Below, piece by piece: positions 17,377 to 26,640 of a stretch of DNA of 64,000 nt. A program made the position numbers and the translations under genes. Every line of letters starts with the position of its first letter. Within the stretch, counting starts at the first letter, position 1. This DNA comes from Paenibacillus sp. BJ-4 (GTDB taxonomy: Bacteria; Bacillota; Bacilli; Paenibacillales; Paenibacillaceae): positions 19,964 through 83,963 of the forward strand of contig NZ_JAIVEM010000076.1 in the NCBI RefSeq assembly GCF_020404765.1. Direction: 5' to 3'. The notes under the pieces were generated by a model. That model did no database searches, was not told the DNA's origin, and was given only the letters and a program-made list of their open reading frames with translations.

Positions 17377-17883
17377 ATGTCAGCAGTCAACGTACAAAAA
17401 TTATGTGAGTCGGCGCAGGAGAAACTGAAAACTGTCGTGAAACGTGTGGAAACATTCCTCAATGAGCATGCCCTGCCGCAGCTGGCTGTGGATGGAAATG
17501 AGGAGTCCGTACTTTTTTATAAAGGTTTTTTGTCGGATCTCCGCTATATCCTTGTTTTTTCCGAAGTATCCTATGAAAAGCTGGGTGTGGCTTTGCGCCG
17601 TGCCAACTTTGACGTCGATTTTGCGGAAAAGGCATTGTATAACGTTTACCATGACTGCGTGAACAGCTTTTTTTATCCCAAAAATGAATCTTACGCAGAG
17701 GACGGACGCTATGCTTATACGGGACAAGATGCTATTCGCTTCCGTAAAACGCCTGTGCCTGCCGCACGCGAAGTGATCATGGACATTACTAAAAATTTTG
17801 AAGAGCTGCGTGATGATCTGACTTATTATGAAAGTGATTATCTGACTCAGCGCCGTATGCAGACTCGCCGTACTCATGCTTAG
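17377..17883 (+). CDS. ypuI: YpuI family protein (DUF3907)
   Basis: A 168-residue soluble protein matching the conserved YpuI family of Bacillales by its length and motifs (FYKGFLSDLRYILVFSEVSYEKLGVALRR; FFYPKNESYAEDGRYAYTGQDAIRFR). Function is unknown. A TTG precedes the ATG directly; the ATG at 17377 is chosen, with AGGGGGAGC upstream. It is divergent from the protease gene and followed by its own terminator. Confidence 0.85.
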   Translation: MSAVNVQKLCESAQEKLKTVVKRVETFLNEHALPQLAVDGNEESVLFYKGFLSDLRYILVFSEVSYEKLGVALRRANFDVDFAEKALYNVYHDCVNSFFYPKNESYAEDGRYAYTGQDAIRFRKTPVPAAREVIMDITKNFEELRDDLTYYESDYLTQRRMQTRRTHA

Positions 17884-17932
17884 GCATTTCATGGGTGGGT
17901 CGTTTTTAATCGAAAACTAAAACAAGACAAGC

Positions 17933-17989
17933 AAGCCGTTTTCTCTTGCTTCCTGCCAGTTTGGAGGGGGCAAAGAAAGCGGCTTTTTT
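17933..17989 (+). terminator. Terminator after ypuI
   Basis: AAGCCGTTTTCTCTTGC pairs with GGCAAAGAAAGCGGCTT with two mismatches and ends in a T tract. The loop is long (about 19 bases). Confidence 0.75.
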
Positions 17990-18067
17990 CGTATGTCACC
18001 AACTGCCATATGTCAGGTACGCATAGGTGCGGGGGAGTGAGGGGAAAATGAATCCGAGGTGATGATC

Positions 18068-18295
18068 ATGAGCCAAGAGGCCAAGCCAATCGTTAAATGC
18101 AGTGTAGCCAATTGCCATTATTGGGGAGAAAACAACTTTTGCAAGGCGGATTTGATCATGATTGAAGTTGATGGTCATGCCGGTAAGAAATTTAAGGAAG
18201 AATACGCAGGAGAAAGCTTCAGCTCAGAAGAACGCGATAAAGCTGATACGTCTGCCGCCACTTGTTGCCACACCTTTAAGCCGAAGTCTTTGTAA
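18068..18295 (+). CDS. DUF1540 domain protein, Cys-rich small protein
   Basis: A 75-residue protein with the DUF1540 pattern CSVANCHYWGENNFCKADLIMI and further cysteines at the C terminus (TCCHTF). The spacing suggests metal binding. Such proteins are common in spore formers, but no function is established. The ATG at 18068 is placed six bases after GAGGTG; upstream GTG and ATG codons in the same frame overlap that ribosome-binding site. Confidence 0.8.
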   Translation: MSQEAKPIVKCSVANCHYWGENNFCKADLIMIEVDGHAGKKFKEEYAGESFSSEERDKADTSAATCCHTFKPKSL

Positions 18296-18337
18296 AAACT
18301 CATAGCCAATTATTCGCATTTGGAGGTGCAGTGTATT

Positions 18338-18733
18338 ATGGAGGATCATAAAACGGAAAAGCATCAAAATGAAGAGCATGTTAGCCGTGAACGAGTAGAT
18401 TACCCACGTCATATTGAGAAGCACTCCACCAAGCGACGTAATCACCGTGAAGAATATGCCGCAGAAGTGGCTCCCGGCTCGCCAGTTGCAACTCGAGATA
18501 AGGACAAAGGTGAACAGAAGGCTATAAATAACAGTGGTCGTATTGCCGGTTATATTGGTATAGCCGCAGGAATTGCATCCCTGTTCATGTGGTCTATTGT
18601 GTTAGGGCCAATTGCTGCGGTTTTAGGTTTTTTTGCTTATGTGAATGGCAGCAAAACGACAGGTATTTGGTCGATTGGACTTGGTGCGCTCGCGACATTG
18701 AGTTATTTCGCTTTTATCCCGTTTGTTCGTTAA
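18338..18733 (+). CDS. Small membrane protein with charged N terminus
   Basis: A 131-residue protein. The first 70 residues are very hydrophilic and His/Glu/Lys/Arg-rich. Two hydrophobic segments follow (GYIGIAAGIASLFMWSIVLGPIAAVLGFFAYV and GIWSIGLGALATLSYFAFIP), reminiscent of DUF4190-like membrane modules. I do not recognise the gene. The ATG at 18338 follows GGAGGTG by nine bases. It lies 42 bases after the DUF1540 gene and before a terminator, so the two may be one operon. Confidence 0.7.
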   Translation: MEDHKTEKHQNEEHVSRERVDYPRHIEKHSTKRRNHREEYAAEVAPGSPVATRDKDKGEQKAINNSGRIAGYIGIAAGIASLFMWSIVLGPIAAVLGFFAYVNGSKTTGIWSIGLGALATLSYFAFIPFVR

Positions 18734-18763
18734 TCCTGTAGAGGTACAAAAAAGTTTAATTAT

Positions 18764-18803
18764 AAGCTCCACTGTCTCTATCGACAGATCAGGAGCTTTT
18801 TTT
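18764..18803 (+). terminator. Terminator
   Basis: AAGCTCC and GGAGCTT enclose an inner CTGTC/GACAG stem; seven T residues follow. It ends the DUF1540/membrane protein transcript. Confidence 0.85.
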
Positions 18804-18901
18804 CGTTAAAAGGTATGGCAGTACATAGCAAAAAGTTGTATCATTAGCTGTAACGACAAGCTATTTGGGATACAACAACTACAGAAAGTTGGGAACACCA
18901 C

Positions 18902-19600
18902 ATGCAAATTGATCCGCGCGTGTCCAAATCCATGGTAGACATGCAGCTGTTAAATAATATGAGTGCTACAACCCAAACGGGCACAACGGACGCTTTTTCA
19001 GGATTGTTGGAGCAAGTAGGTCAGTTGGAGACAGATGACGCCGCAACTCGTGAGAATTCAAGCGATGTTACCCGAGATGAAAATGGGTTGCTCTGGCTCC
19101 AATTAGGACCTTCGAGGGGGGCGGCTTCGCCTTTTGCGGTATACCCTGCTTCTTCCAGCACAGCAAGCAATGTACCTACGAAGCCTACTGCGTATGACGA
19201 TATGATTAACGAGGCTAGCCAAAAATATGGCGTTCCGGTTGCTTTGATTAAAGCGGTTATTGATACGGAATCTTCATTTAATCCGTTGGTCACTTCTTCG
19301 GCCGGGGCCAAGGGGCTTATGCAGCTTATGGATGCTACCGCTCAGGGTTTGGGAGTTAGTGACCCATATGATCCTGCTCAAAACATTGATGCTGGCGTTC
19401 GTTATTTGTCTTACCAGATCAAACGTTTTAACGGACAGGAAAATATGGCTTTGGCGGCATATAATGCAGGCCCGGGACGGGTTCAGCGTCTTGGTGTAAG
19501 CAGTGATAAGCAATTGATGGCTGTGCTGGATAAGCTTCCATTAGAAACGCAAAAATATATTACCAAAATACAGAATGCACGTGAAAAATATACGATTTAA
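18902..19600 (+). CDS. Lytic transglycosylase (SLT domain)
   Basis: A 232-residue protein with a C-terminal goose-lysozyme/SLT domain. Catalytic Glu123 lies in VIDTESSFNP, followed by SSAGAKGLMQLM, the DPAQNIDAGVRYLSY motif and ALAAYNAGPGRVQRLG. Such enzymes cleave the MurNAc-GlcNAc bond with formation of 1,6-anhydro-muramic acid. No signal peptide is visible at the N terminus (MQIDPRVSKSMVDMQL), as also in B. subtilis CwlQ/YjbJ-like proteins, so the export route is unclear. The ribosome-binding site before the ATG is weak. Confidence 0.87.
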   Translation: MQIDPRVSKSMVDMQLLNNMSATTQTGTTDAFSGLLEQVGQLETDDAATRENSSDVTRDENGLLWLQLGPSRGAASPFAVYPASSSTASNVPTKPTAYDDMINEASQKYGVPVALIKAVIDTESSFNPLVTSSAGAKGLMQLMDATAQGLGVSDPYDPAQNIDAGVRYLSYQIKRFNGQENMALAAYNAGPGRVQRLGVSSDKQLMAVLDKLPLETQKYITKIQNAREKYTI

Positions 19601-19666
19601 GCCCTACAGCTTATAAAAAATGTGCATAATTTTAATTAGATCAGGTCCGCAGTCAGGATCAATATG

Positions 19667-19709
19667 GGGAAAGGGTGTCGCTGGAATGTAGCGGCCTTTC
19701 CCTGTTTTG
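19667..19709 (+). terminator. Terminator after the transglycosylase gene
   Basis: GGGAAAGG and CCTTTCCC enclose an inner CGCT/AGCG stem; T-rich sequence follows. It lies only 45 bases before nifZ, so nifZ-thiI either starts very close to it or relies on read-through. Confidence 0.75.
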
Positions 19710-19753
19710 GTCTTTTTTTGTTGCAGCAGTTGCAGGGAAGAAAGGGGAGTTTT

Positions 19754-20902
19754 ATGAGATATTTTGATTATGCCGCGACAACTCCGCCTTTTGAAGAGGT
19801 AATTACAACAATTGCCGAGGTCATGAGACGCCATTATGGCAATCCATCTTCGATGCATCGTTATGGAGAGGATGCGGATAAGCTGCTTAAGCGATCCCGG
19901 GAAGTATGCGCTATGGCTTTGGGAGTGCATCCGGCGGAGATTGTATTTACATCCGGGGCAACTGAAAGCAACAATCTGGCCATTAAGGGAGCAGCTATAC
20001 AATATCAAGCCAGAGGCAAACATATCGTTACTGTATCGACAGAGCACCCGTCTGTGTATGAGGCATGCAAACAGTTGACAGATCTGGGCTTTGAAGTTAC
20101 GTTTTTGCCCGTTGACGCGGAAGGGCACGTCAGTGCTAAGCAGGTATGTGACGCCGTCCGTAAAGATACGATTTTAGTTAGTATCATGCATGTTAATAAT
20201 GAGACGGGAAGGGTACAACCTTTGCAAGACATCGGGGCTGCACTCAAGAAACAGTTCCCGCGTGTACTATTTCATGTCGACGGTGTACAGGGCTATGGAA
20301 AGCTTCCAGTTGATATTCGGGGCTGGCAGGCTGATCTGTACAGTCTCTCTGGGCATAAGCTACGGGGACCCAAGGGTGCTGGGCTGCTGTTCGTTCGGGA
20401 AGGTGTGAAGCTTTCCCCACTGCTGAGTGGCGGCTCTCAGGAGCAGGGCTTGCGTGCAGGTACGGAAAATGTACCACTGCTTGTTGGTATGTCCAAGGCG
20501 ATACGGCTTGCGGGCGAACGGCAAGTTGAGACAGCACAGCGTATAACTGAGTGGAGAGATCGGGTGGCAGCAGAAGTGAAGACGATCCCTCAACTGCGGC
20601 TGAACAGCGGGGAGGAAGCGCCGCATATTGTCCATTTTTCATATCCGGGTATGAAAGCTGAGGTGCTGCTGCATACGCTGGAGCAATTGGGTGTAGCGGT
20701 ATCAACCAAATCGGCCTGCTCTTCGAAATTGGCCGAGCCCAGTCGGGTGCTGCTGGCGATGGGATGCAGTGAGCTGGAGGCGTCTGGCGGCATTCGTATC
20801 AGTTTCGGAGACGAGCATACAGAACAGGATATCGATGAGCTTATACTTGCGCTGAGGCAGGCTGTAGCCAAGCTGGAATCCCTTGAAAGGTGGAAACATT
20901 AA
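19754..20902 (+). CDS. nifZ: Cysteine desulfurase of the ThiI pathway (NifZ type)
   Basis: A 382-residue NifS/IscS-like PLP enzyme that removes sulfur from cysteine as a protein persulfide. The PLP lysine is Lys202 (SLSGHKLRGPKG) and the active-site cysteine is Cys322 (STKSACSSK). The short group-II-like catalytic loop and the position directly before thiI match B. subtilis NifZ, which feeds ThiI for 4-thiouridine in tRNA rather than Fe-S assembly. The open frame begins at 19664 inside the terminator; the ATG at 19754 follows AAAGGGGAG and gives the family start MRYFDYAATTP. Confidence 0.93.
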   Translation: MRYFDYAATTPPFEEVITTIAEVMRRHYGNPSSMHRYGEDADKLLKRSREVCAMALGVHPAEIVFTSGATESNNLAIKGAAIQYQARGKHIVTVSTEHPSVYEACKQLTDLGFEVTFLPVDAEGHVSAKQVCDAVRKDTILVSIMHVNNETGRVQPLQDIGAALKKQFPRVLFHVDGVQGYGKLPVDIRGWQADLYSLSGHKLRGPKGAGLLFVREGVKLSPLLSGGSQEQGLRAGTENVPLLVGMSKAIRLAGERQVETAQRITEWRDRVAAEVKTIPQLRLNSGEEAPHIVHFSYPGMKAEVLLHTLEQLGVAVSTKSACSSKLAEPSRVLLAMGCSELEASGGIRISFGDEHTEQDIDELILALRQAVAKLESLERWKH

Positions 20903-20903
20903 A

Positions 20904-22130
20904 ATGCATTATGATATGCTATTGCTTCGCTTTGGCGAATTTACATTAAAAGGGAAAAATCGTACTCGTTTTGAAAAGGCGGTACTGAATCACGTAAAGC
21001 TGGTGCTCAAGCCGTTTCCCGGCGCTTCTTTACGGAAGGAATTTGGACGAATTTATGTGGTTCTCGGAGGAGAGCCCTATGAGCAGATCATTCAAGTGTT
21101 AAAAAAAGTGTTTGGTATCACCACAATTAGCCCTGTCAAAATGGCTCCTGCCCAGCTTGATGCGATAGTTAAGTCTGCTGTAGCTTTGATGCGTGAACTG
21201 AATGTGGCAGAAGGTACAACTTTCAAGGTAAATGCCCGTAGAGTGTGGAAGGAGTTTGCTCATTCTTCACATGAGATGAACCACTTGATTGGTTCCCCTA
21301 TATTGCGGGAGTTTCCGGCGCTGAAGGTCGATGTGCATCAACCGAATATTGAGCTACGTGTGGAGGTCAGAGAACAGGCAGCTTATATATTTAGCGATGT
21401 TATTACGGCTGTAGGAGGCTTTCCGCTAGGTACGAACGGCAAAGCCATGCTGTTGCTATCCGGTGGAATCGATAGCCCTGTGGCAGGCTGGTCTTCTATG
21501 CGCAGAGGATTGGAAATCGAATGTGTTCATTTTTATAGCTATCCGTTTACAAGTGAGCGCGCAAAAGAAAAGGTTATTGATTTGGCAAGAGTATTGGCTG
21601 GCTATGCAGGGCGGATTAAGATCCATCTTGTACCATTTACGGAGGTGCAGACCGCTTTTACACGCACTGGCCAGGATAATCTCATTATTACGCTCATGAG
21701 GCGATCTATGCTGCGAATTGCAACGATGCTGGCTGAGCGTGAAGGAGCACTGGCACTTGTAACGGGTGACAGTTTGGGTCAAGTGGCCAGTCAAACATTA
21801 TCCAGTATGAATGTGATCGGCCGTTCGACGGAGTTGCCTTTGCTGCGGCCTCTCGTCATGATGGATAAACAGGAAATCACGGAAATCGCGAAGCAAATTG
21901 GAACCTACGATCTATCTATTCTCCCTTATGAGGATTGCTGCACATTGTTTGTTCCCAAATCCCCGACGACCAATCCCAATTTGTGGGTTGTTCAAAAGAT
22001 TGAAGCCTCTATTCGGGATTTAAATGCCTTGATTGAGCAGGCTGTGGCTGCAACCGAGACTGTCGTTCTTGAGGCGGGTGGGTCTATGGAGGGCCGCAAG
22101 GAAGAAGTTGTACAGGAAGATTGGTTTTAA
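20904..22130 (+). CDS. thiI: tRNA 4-thiouridine synthetase ThiI
   Basis: A 408-residue protein with an N-terminal ferredoxin-like/THUMP region (RFGEFTLKGKNRTRFE) and a PP-loop ATPase domain with SGGIDS at 186-191. It adenylates U8 of tRNA and exchanges the oxygen for sulfur supplied by NifZ. The C-terminal rhodanese domain of E. coli ThiI is absent, as usual in Firmicutes. The ATG is one base after the nifZ stop, with AAGGTGG upstream inside nifZ; the two are a tight operon. Confidence 0.95.
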   Translation: MHYDMLLLRFGEFTLKGKNRTRFEKAVLNHVKLVLKPFPGASLRKEFGRIYVVLGGEPYEQIIQVLKKVFGITTISPVKMAPAQLDAIVKSAVALMRELNVAEGTTFKVNARRVWKEFAHSSHEMNHLIGSPILREFPALKVDVHQPNIELRVEVREQAAYIFSDVITAVGGFPLGTNGKAMLLLSGGIDSPVAGWSSMRRGLEIECVHFYSYPFTSERAKEKVIDLARVLAGYAGRIKIHLVPFTEVQTAFTRTGQDNLIITLMRRSMLRIATMLAEREGALALVTGDSLGQVASQTLSSMNVIGRSTELPLLRPLVMMDKQEITEIAKQIGTYDLSILPYEDCCTLFVPKSPTTNPNLWVVQKIEASIRDLNALIEQAVAATETVVLEAGGSMEGRKEEVVQEDWF

Positions 22131-22136
22131 GGCATG

Positions 22137-22174
22137 AAAAAGGCAGACCATTAGTGAATGGTCTGCCTTTTTTT
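22137..22174. terminator. Terminator between thiI and the TerC-like gene
   Basis: AAAAAGGCAGACCATT pairs with AATGGTCTGCCTTTTT around AGTG: a perfect stem with T tracts in both directions at a convergent junction. Confidence 0.9.
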
Positions 22175-22198
22175 GATTTGAGTTATGAAGGATTTTAA

Positions 22199-22885
22199 TT
22201 ATTTTAAAACGGCTTTTTCACGGTTGGATATGGCTTTGCGGTTCTGAAGATACCCTGTGAGTAAAATGCCAACCGTAATAAAGGCAATAAACAGGATACG
22301 CAATGCAGGATGCGCAGTAAAGTACGGCTCAAGCTTACGTTCTTCGGTAATCATATTAGAGGCCGTATAACCAAGCACGGCTGATCCTAAATAGATAATC
22401 CAAGGAAATTTATTAATAAGCTTGATAAAAAGCGTGCTTCCCCATACAACGATCGGCACGCTGATCAGCAGACCAAGCACCACGAGTACCAAATGCTGCT
22501 GGGCAGCGCCAGCAACAGCAATCACGTTGTCCAGACCCATGGCCGCATCGGCTATAATAATGGTGCGAATAGCACCCCACAAAGTGATTCCGGCTTTGAC
22601 TTCGGTGTGATCCTCCTGATCCACCAGCAGCTTATACGCGATCCAGATTAGCATTACACCACCGATCAGTAATAGCCACGGTATTTGAAGCAACCAAAGC
22701 ACCACAATGGTGGCTGCTATGCGAATGAGCAGAGCACCTCCGGTACCATACAGAATCGCTTTTTTTTGCGTTGTAGGTGGTAGCTTCCTGGCGGCAAGTC
22801 CAATTACAATTGCATTATCTCCTGCGAGCAGAAGGTCAATGAATATCACATTAAGCAGCAGCCAAAAAAACTGAAATCCGGACAT
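22199..22885 (-). CDS. TerC family membrane protein (YjbE/YkoY type), minus-strand copy
   Basis: A 228-residue integral membrane protein with seven or so helices. The two TerC signature repeats with acidic residues inside the membrane are present: IDLLLAGDNAIVIGLAA and ADAAMGLDNVIAVAGAA. Members of this branch export manganese or support metal loading of secreted proteins; tellurite resistance is historical. The frame opens at 22927, but the Met at 22885 gives the family N terminus (MSGFQFFWLLLNVIFIDL). Ribosome-binding support is not decisive, so the start is uncertain. A second TerC gene is divergent 189 bases away. Confidence 0.88.
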   Translation of the reverse strand: MSGFQFFWLLLNVIFIDLLLAGDNAIVIGLAARKLPPTTQKKAILYGTGGALLIRIAATIVVLWLLQIPWLLLIGGVMLIWIAYKLLVDQEDHTEVKAGITLWGAIRTIIIADAAMGLDNVIAVAGAAQQHLVLVVLGLLISVPIVVWGSTLFIKLINKFPWIIYLGSAVLGYTASNMITEERKLEPYFTAHPALRILFIAFITVGILLTGYLQNRKAISNREKAVLK

Positions 22886-23074
22886 GTCAATTGTTCTCAT
22901 CTCCCTGATTTGGCATCCCAAAATCATTACTCTGTGTATATTAATACCCGTTTTTCGGAAATACGATTAATTATATTGCTGTTCACTGCTGATTTCAAGG
23001 TTTTTACTCAACAAAATTGACAAGCATAGCCTTCTCCTGTTTCGCATACAAGTAGGATGGGGGTGTTTGTACAC

Positions 23075-23734
23075 ATGGAGCATATCATTTTGCTGTTAAA
23101 AATATTAATGATCAATTTGGTATTAAGCGGTGATAATGCGGTTGTTATTGCTATGGCGAGCAAAAACTTGCCTCCAAGACAGCGGAGCCAAGCTATTTGG
23201 TGGGGGGCGATCGGCGCCGTTGGCTTGCGTTGTGTGTTGACTTTTGTAGCTGTCATTTTGCTGCGCATACCCTTTATTCAAGCAGCGGGTGGTCTACTTC
23301 TGTTATGGATTGCGTTTAAACTGCTTTACGACAATGAGGATCATGTCGGAATAAGAGCTGAAACCAGCATATGGAAGGCTATACAGGTGATCCTGGTAGC
23401 AGATTTTGTAATGAGTCTGGATAACGTATTAGCTATCGCAGCACTTGCGAATGGAGATATCGCTATTATTGTCATCGGCATTGCGATTAGCATTCCAATT
23501 GTCGTCTGGGGCAGCAACATTATTGCGATCTGGCTTCACCGTTTCCCTATACTTGTTTTGCTGGGGTCTGCAATTTTAGCCTTCACGGCAGGAGAAATGC
23601 TGCTGCGGGATTCCAGATTGGGTGTATGGTTAGCGGGTGCAGGGGAAGTTTTACATGCATGGTTGCCAGGACTGTTGGCCGCAATAGTTATCATTTTCGG
23701 AACCTATCGTCAGTTGCGAGCCCGCCACATTTGA
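23075..23734 (+). CDS. TerC family membrane protein (YjbE/YkoY type), plus-strand copy
   Basis: A 219-residue paralogue of the neighbouring divergent gene. The same signatures are seen (INLVLSGDNAVVIAMAS; ADFVMSLDNVLAIAALA), then IPIVVWGSN and a C-terminal helix. The ATG at 23075 is nine bases after GGGGGTG; an upstream in-frame ATG overlaps that site. The two proteins share many motif positions, so they are an ancient or local duplication. A manganese or other divalent cation role is inferred from the family only. No yybP-ykoY riboswitch is visible in the shared intergenic region. Confidence 0.88.
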   Translation: MEHIILLLKILMINLVLSGDNAVVIAMASKNLPPRQRSQAIWWGAIGAVGLRCVLTFVAVILLRIPFIQAAGGLLLLWIAFKLLYDNEDHVGIRAETSIWKAIQVILVADFVMSLDNVLAIAALANGDIAIIVIGIAISIPIVVWGSNIIAIWLHRFPILVLLGSAILAFTAGEMLLRDSRLGVWLAGAGEVLHAWLPGLLAAIVIIFGTYRQLRARHI

Positions 23735-23895
23735 ACGTAGTTTTTTTGGAAAACATCGGCTAAACTATACATAGGGTTTTGCAGATGCCGGGGATTTTGC
23801 TCGGTTTTTGTAAATACGCTATATTCATAAAAATACACTCAAAAACAATCACATTAAAAAAACACAAACAAATTCAGCAAGCAAAGGAGACCACG

Positions 23896-24387
23896 ATGAA
23901 TTCCAGAAAAGAGCGTATAATCGGAGTGGGGATTGTTGCCGTAGGACTGATTATTTTGTTGGGAAAACTAGGGGCATTCTCCTTTTTGGGACGAACCTTT
24001 TGGCCCTTGCTGATTCTAATCCCAGGAATTGTGTTGCATGCAATGTACATGATGCGTAAAGTATCCTCTTTTATGTTGCTGCCGGCAGGAATTTTGACGA
24101 TTTATGGCCTGTTATTTTCTCTTTGTAACACCTGGGGCTGGCATTTAATGGCCTACCTGTGGCCTTTGTTACTTCTTGGTGTGGCGATCGGATTGTGGGA
24201 ATACGCCATTAATGATTTATCTCTGTCTCGTAATGTATACACAGGTGGTATCATTTTAGGCTTGGTATCGGTGATTTTATTGATGGTTAGCCTGTTAAGA
24301 ACAGGCATTATTTATATTATTGCAGTTTTACTGATCGGGGCTGGAATCTGGCTGGTCGTGAACAACCGTGGCAAACGTAAATGGTAG
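23896..24387 (+). CDS. Membrane protein with LiaI/LiaF-like transmembrane region
   Basis: A 163-residue protein with about five hydrophobic segments. The first pair (GIVAVGLIILLGKLGAFSFLGRTFWPLLILIPGIVL) matches the LiaI-LiaF-like transmembrane pattern with a glycine-rich helix and an FWPLL motif. The C terminus is short and basic. It lacks the cytosolic domain of LiaF, so a sensor role is not implied. The frame is open upstream, but ATG 23896 follows AAAGGAGA by seven bases. Confidence 0.75.
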   Translation: MNSRKERIIGVGIVAVGLIILLGKLGAFSFLGRTFWPLLILIPGIVLHAMYMMRKVSSFMLLPAGILTIYGLLFSLCNTWGWHLMAYLWPLLLLGVAIGLWEYAINDLSLSRNVYTGGIILGLVSVILLMVSLLRTGIIYIIAVLLIGAGIWLVVNNRGKRKW

Positions 24388-24442
24388 TACGACAAGCGGT
24401 GCAGATTTCATGGCGGTAAATTACGGTACAGGGAAGAATGTC

Positions 24443-24470
24443 TTGCTTTATGACATATTTCAACTATAAT
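24443..24470 (+). promoter_or_regulatory. Probable promoter for typA
   Basis: TTGCTT (24443-24448), a 16-base spacer and TATAAT (24465-24470); a second overlapping TATAAT sits at 24470-24475. The start near 24478 implies a 200-base leader before typA. Confidence 0.6.
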
Positions 24471-24486
24471 ATAATGGATATGATAA

Positions 24487-24512
24487 AAGCGTCGGAATGA
24501 TTTCTGACGCTT
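24487..24512 (+). other. Hairpin at the 5' end of the typA leader
   Basis: AAGCGTCGGAA pairs with TTTCTGACGCTT (one G-U pair) around a four-base loop, starting about ten bases after the predicted transcription start. The downstream ATTTTAAGG is a poor T tract, so it may be an mRNA-stabilising 5' stem or a weak attenuator. The rest of the leader to 24680 has no recognised riboswitch. Confidence 0.5.
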
Positions 24513-24680
24513 ATTTTAAGGTTTTCACGCGAATCGGAGAGAGAAGCTGTCTGTATAAGGCCTAAAATATATAGGAGGCTGGCAGGGAGTGGGCCTGAAG
24601 AACGATTGTTAGCCTTGAATCAGCATTACTTCAGGATAGAGACACTATTTTGATATACGGAAAGGATATGGATACAAACC

Positions 24681-26522
24681 ATGCATGCAAGAGAAAACAT
24701 TCGCAATATTGCGATTATTGCCCACGTCGACCACGGTAAAACGACGCTTGTCGACAAGCTGCTTCAACAGTCTGGAACCTTTAGAGAACACGAGGCTGTT
24801 CAGGAGCGCGCCATGGACTCCAACGATCTGGAGCGTGAACGCGGTATTACGATTTTGGCTAAAAATACAGCTATCACTTACAAAGATTATCTGATTAACA
24901 TTGTAGATACACCGGGACACGCCGACTTTGGCGGTGAAGTGGAACGGATTATGAAAATGGTTGACGGCGTTTTGCTGGTCGTTGACGCTTATGAAGGTTG
25001 CATGCCGCAAACGAAATTCGTACTGCGTAAAGCGCTGGAACAAAATCTGACCCCTATCGTTGTCGTGAACAAAATTGACCGTCCGGCAGCTCGCCCAGCA
25101 GAAGTCATTGACGAAGTGCTGGATCTGTTCATCGAGCTGGGTGCGAATGATGAGCAATTGGAATTCCCTGTAGTGTACGCTTCGGCGCTGAACGGAACCT
25201 CCAGTCTGGATGCCGAAAAACAAGACGATAACATGCAGGCATTGTACGAAACCGTTGTAGATCATATTCCAGCTCCAACTGAAAAAGTAGATGAGCCTCT
25301 TCAATTCCTCGTAACTCTGATGGACTATAACGAATACCTTGGCCGGATTGCCGTAGGTCGTGTAAACCGCGGTATCATCAAGCAGGGACAAGCGGTTACC
25401 GTGATGCAGCGTGACGGCAGCAGCAAATCAGCACGTATTGAGAAGCTGTTCGGCTTCCAAGGTCTGAAACGCATTGAAACCGATCAAGCGGGTGCGGGTG
25501 ACATTGTGGCGATTGCGGGTATTAAGGATATTAATATCGGTGAAACCATCGCTGATCCGAGTCATCCCGAAGCTTTGCCTGTACTGAAAATTGATGAGCC
25601 TACGCTGCAAATGACCTTCCTGGTTAACAACAGCCCATTCGCAGGTCGCGATGGTAAGTGGATAACATCCCGTAAATTACGTGAACGTCTTCTGAAAGAG
25701 CTTGAAACAGATGTCAGCTTGCGTGTGGATGAAACGGACAGCCCGGACGCTTTCATTGTATCTGGACGTGGTGAGTTGCATCTGGGTATCCTGATTGAAA
25801 ACATGCGTCGTGAAGGCTACGAACTGCAAGTGTCCAAACCGGAAGTTATCGTTAAGGAAATTGACGGTAAGAAAATGGAGCCAATCGAGCGTCTCCTCAT
25901 TGATATTCCGGAAGAAAGCATGGGCGCAGTTATGGAAAGCCTGGGTTCCCGTAAAGCTGAAATGGTTAATATGATCAACAATGGTACCGGACAGGTTCGC
26001 TTGGAATTCCTGATTCCTGCTCGTGGTCTGATCGGTTACACTACAAACTTCCTGACATTGACTCGTGGTTACGGTGTAATGAACCATGCATTTGATAACT
26101 ATGGCCCATATGTTGGCGGTCAAGTTGGTGGTCGTCATCAAGGTGTTCTCATTTCTACCGAAAATGGCTCTTCCACTTTTTACGGAATGCTGGGCGTAGA
26201 GGATCGCGGTATTTTGTTCCTGGAGCCAGGTACTGAGATCTATGAGGGTATGATCGTTGGAGAGCACACACGTGATAACGATATTGTCGTTAACATTTGT
26301 AAAGAAAAACAATTGACCAACGTTCGCTCTGCAACAAAAGACGATACAGTTAAACTGAAAACACCTCGTATTTTCTCTTTGGAGCAGGCGCTTGAATATC
26401 TGAATGATGATGAGTATTGCGAAATTACACCTAATGCCATTCGTTTGCGTAAAAAGATCCTGAACAAGGGTGAGCGTGAACGTGCGGAGAAACAACGTAA
26501 AACAGCACAAGCAAATGCGTAA
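24681..26522 (+). CDS. typA: Ribosome-associated GTPase TypA/BipA
   Basis: A 613-residue translational GTPase. G1 is AHVDHGKTT near residue 12, G2 includes [11 protein letters not shown]3 is DTPGHADF and G4 is NKIDR. Domains II, III, V and the BipA-specific C-terminal domain follow ([31 protein letters not shown]). It binds the ribosome like EF-G and helps 50S assembly and growth under stress or cold. The ATG has only a weak nearby ribosome-binding site (GGA at eight bases; AAAGGA is 14 away), which is unusual for this genome. Confidence 0.97.
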   Translation: MHARENIRNIAIIAHVDHGKTTLVDKLLQQSGTFREHEAVQERAMDSNDLERERGITILAKNTAITYKDYLINIVDTPGHADFGGEVERIMKMVDGVLLVVDAYEGCMPQTKFVLRKALEQNLTPIVVVNKIDRPAARPAEVIDEVLDLFIELGANDEQLEFPVVYASALNGTSSLDAEKQDDNMQALYETVVDHIPAPTEKVDEPLQFLVTLMDYNEYLGRIAVGRVNRGIIKQGQAVTVMQRDGSSKSARIEKLFGFQGLKRIETDQAGAGDIVAIAGIKDINIGETIADPSHPEALPVLKIDEPTLQMTFLVNNSPFAGRDGKWITSRKLRERLLKELETDVSLRVDETDSPDAFIVSGRGELHLGILIENMRREGYELQVSKPEVIVKEIDGKKMEPIERLLIDIPEESMGAVMESLGSRKAEMVNMINNGTGQVRLEFLIPARGLIGYTTNFLTLTRGYGVMNHAFDNYGPYVGGQVGGRHQGVLISTENGSSTFYGMLGVEDRGILFLEPGTEIYEGMIVGEHTRDNDIVVNICKEKQLTNVRSATKDDTVKLKTPRIFSLEQALEYLNDDEYCEITPNAIRLRKKILNKGERERAEKQRKTAQANA

Positions 26523-26544
26523 TTAATTGGTTTGGTCTTTGGCC

Positions 26545-26592
26545 ACAGCGGCGACGCCCGGGAATGGGATGCGCCGCTGTATGTGTTTTAAG
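26545..26592 (+). terminator. Probable terminator after typA
   Basis: ACAGCGGCG pairs with CGCCGCTGT with an inner GCCC/GGG stem. The following T tract is short (GTTTT), so termination may be partial. Confidence 0.6.
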
Positions 26593-26640
26593 ATGATAAA
26601 CTTGGAGTATTTCTCAAAACGCAGGAAAAGGTGTTGAAGC

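Noticed and set aside
22886..23074. yybP-ykoY manganese riboswitch between the two TerC genes
   Set aside because: The conserved paired loops of that riboswitch are not visible on either strand in this short gap.
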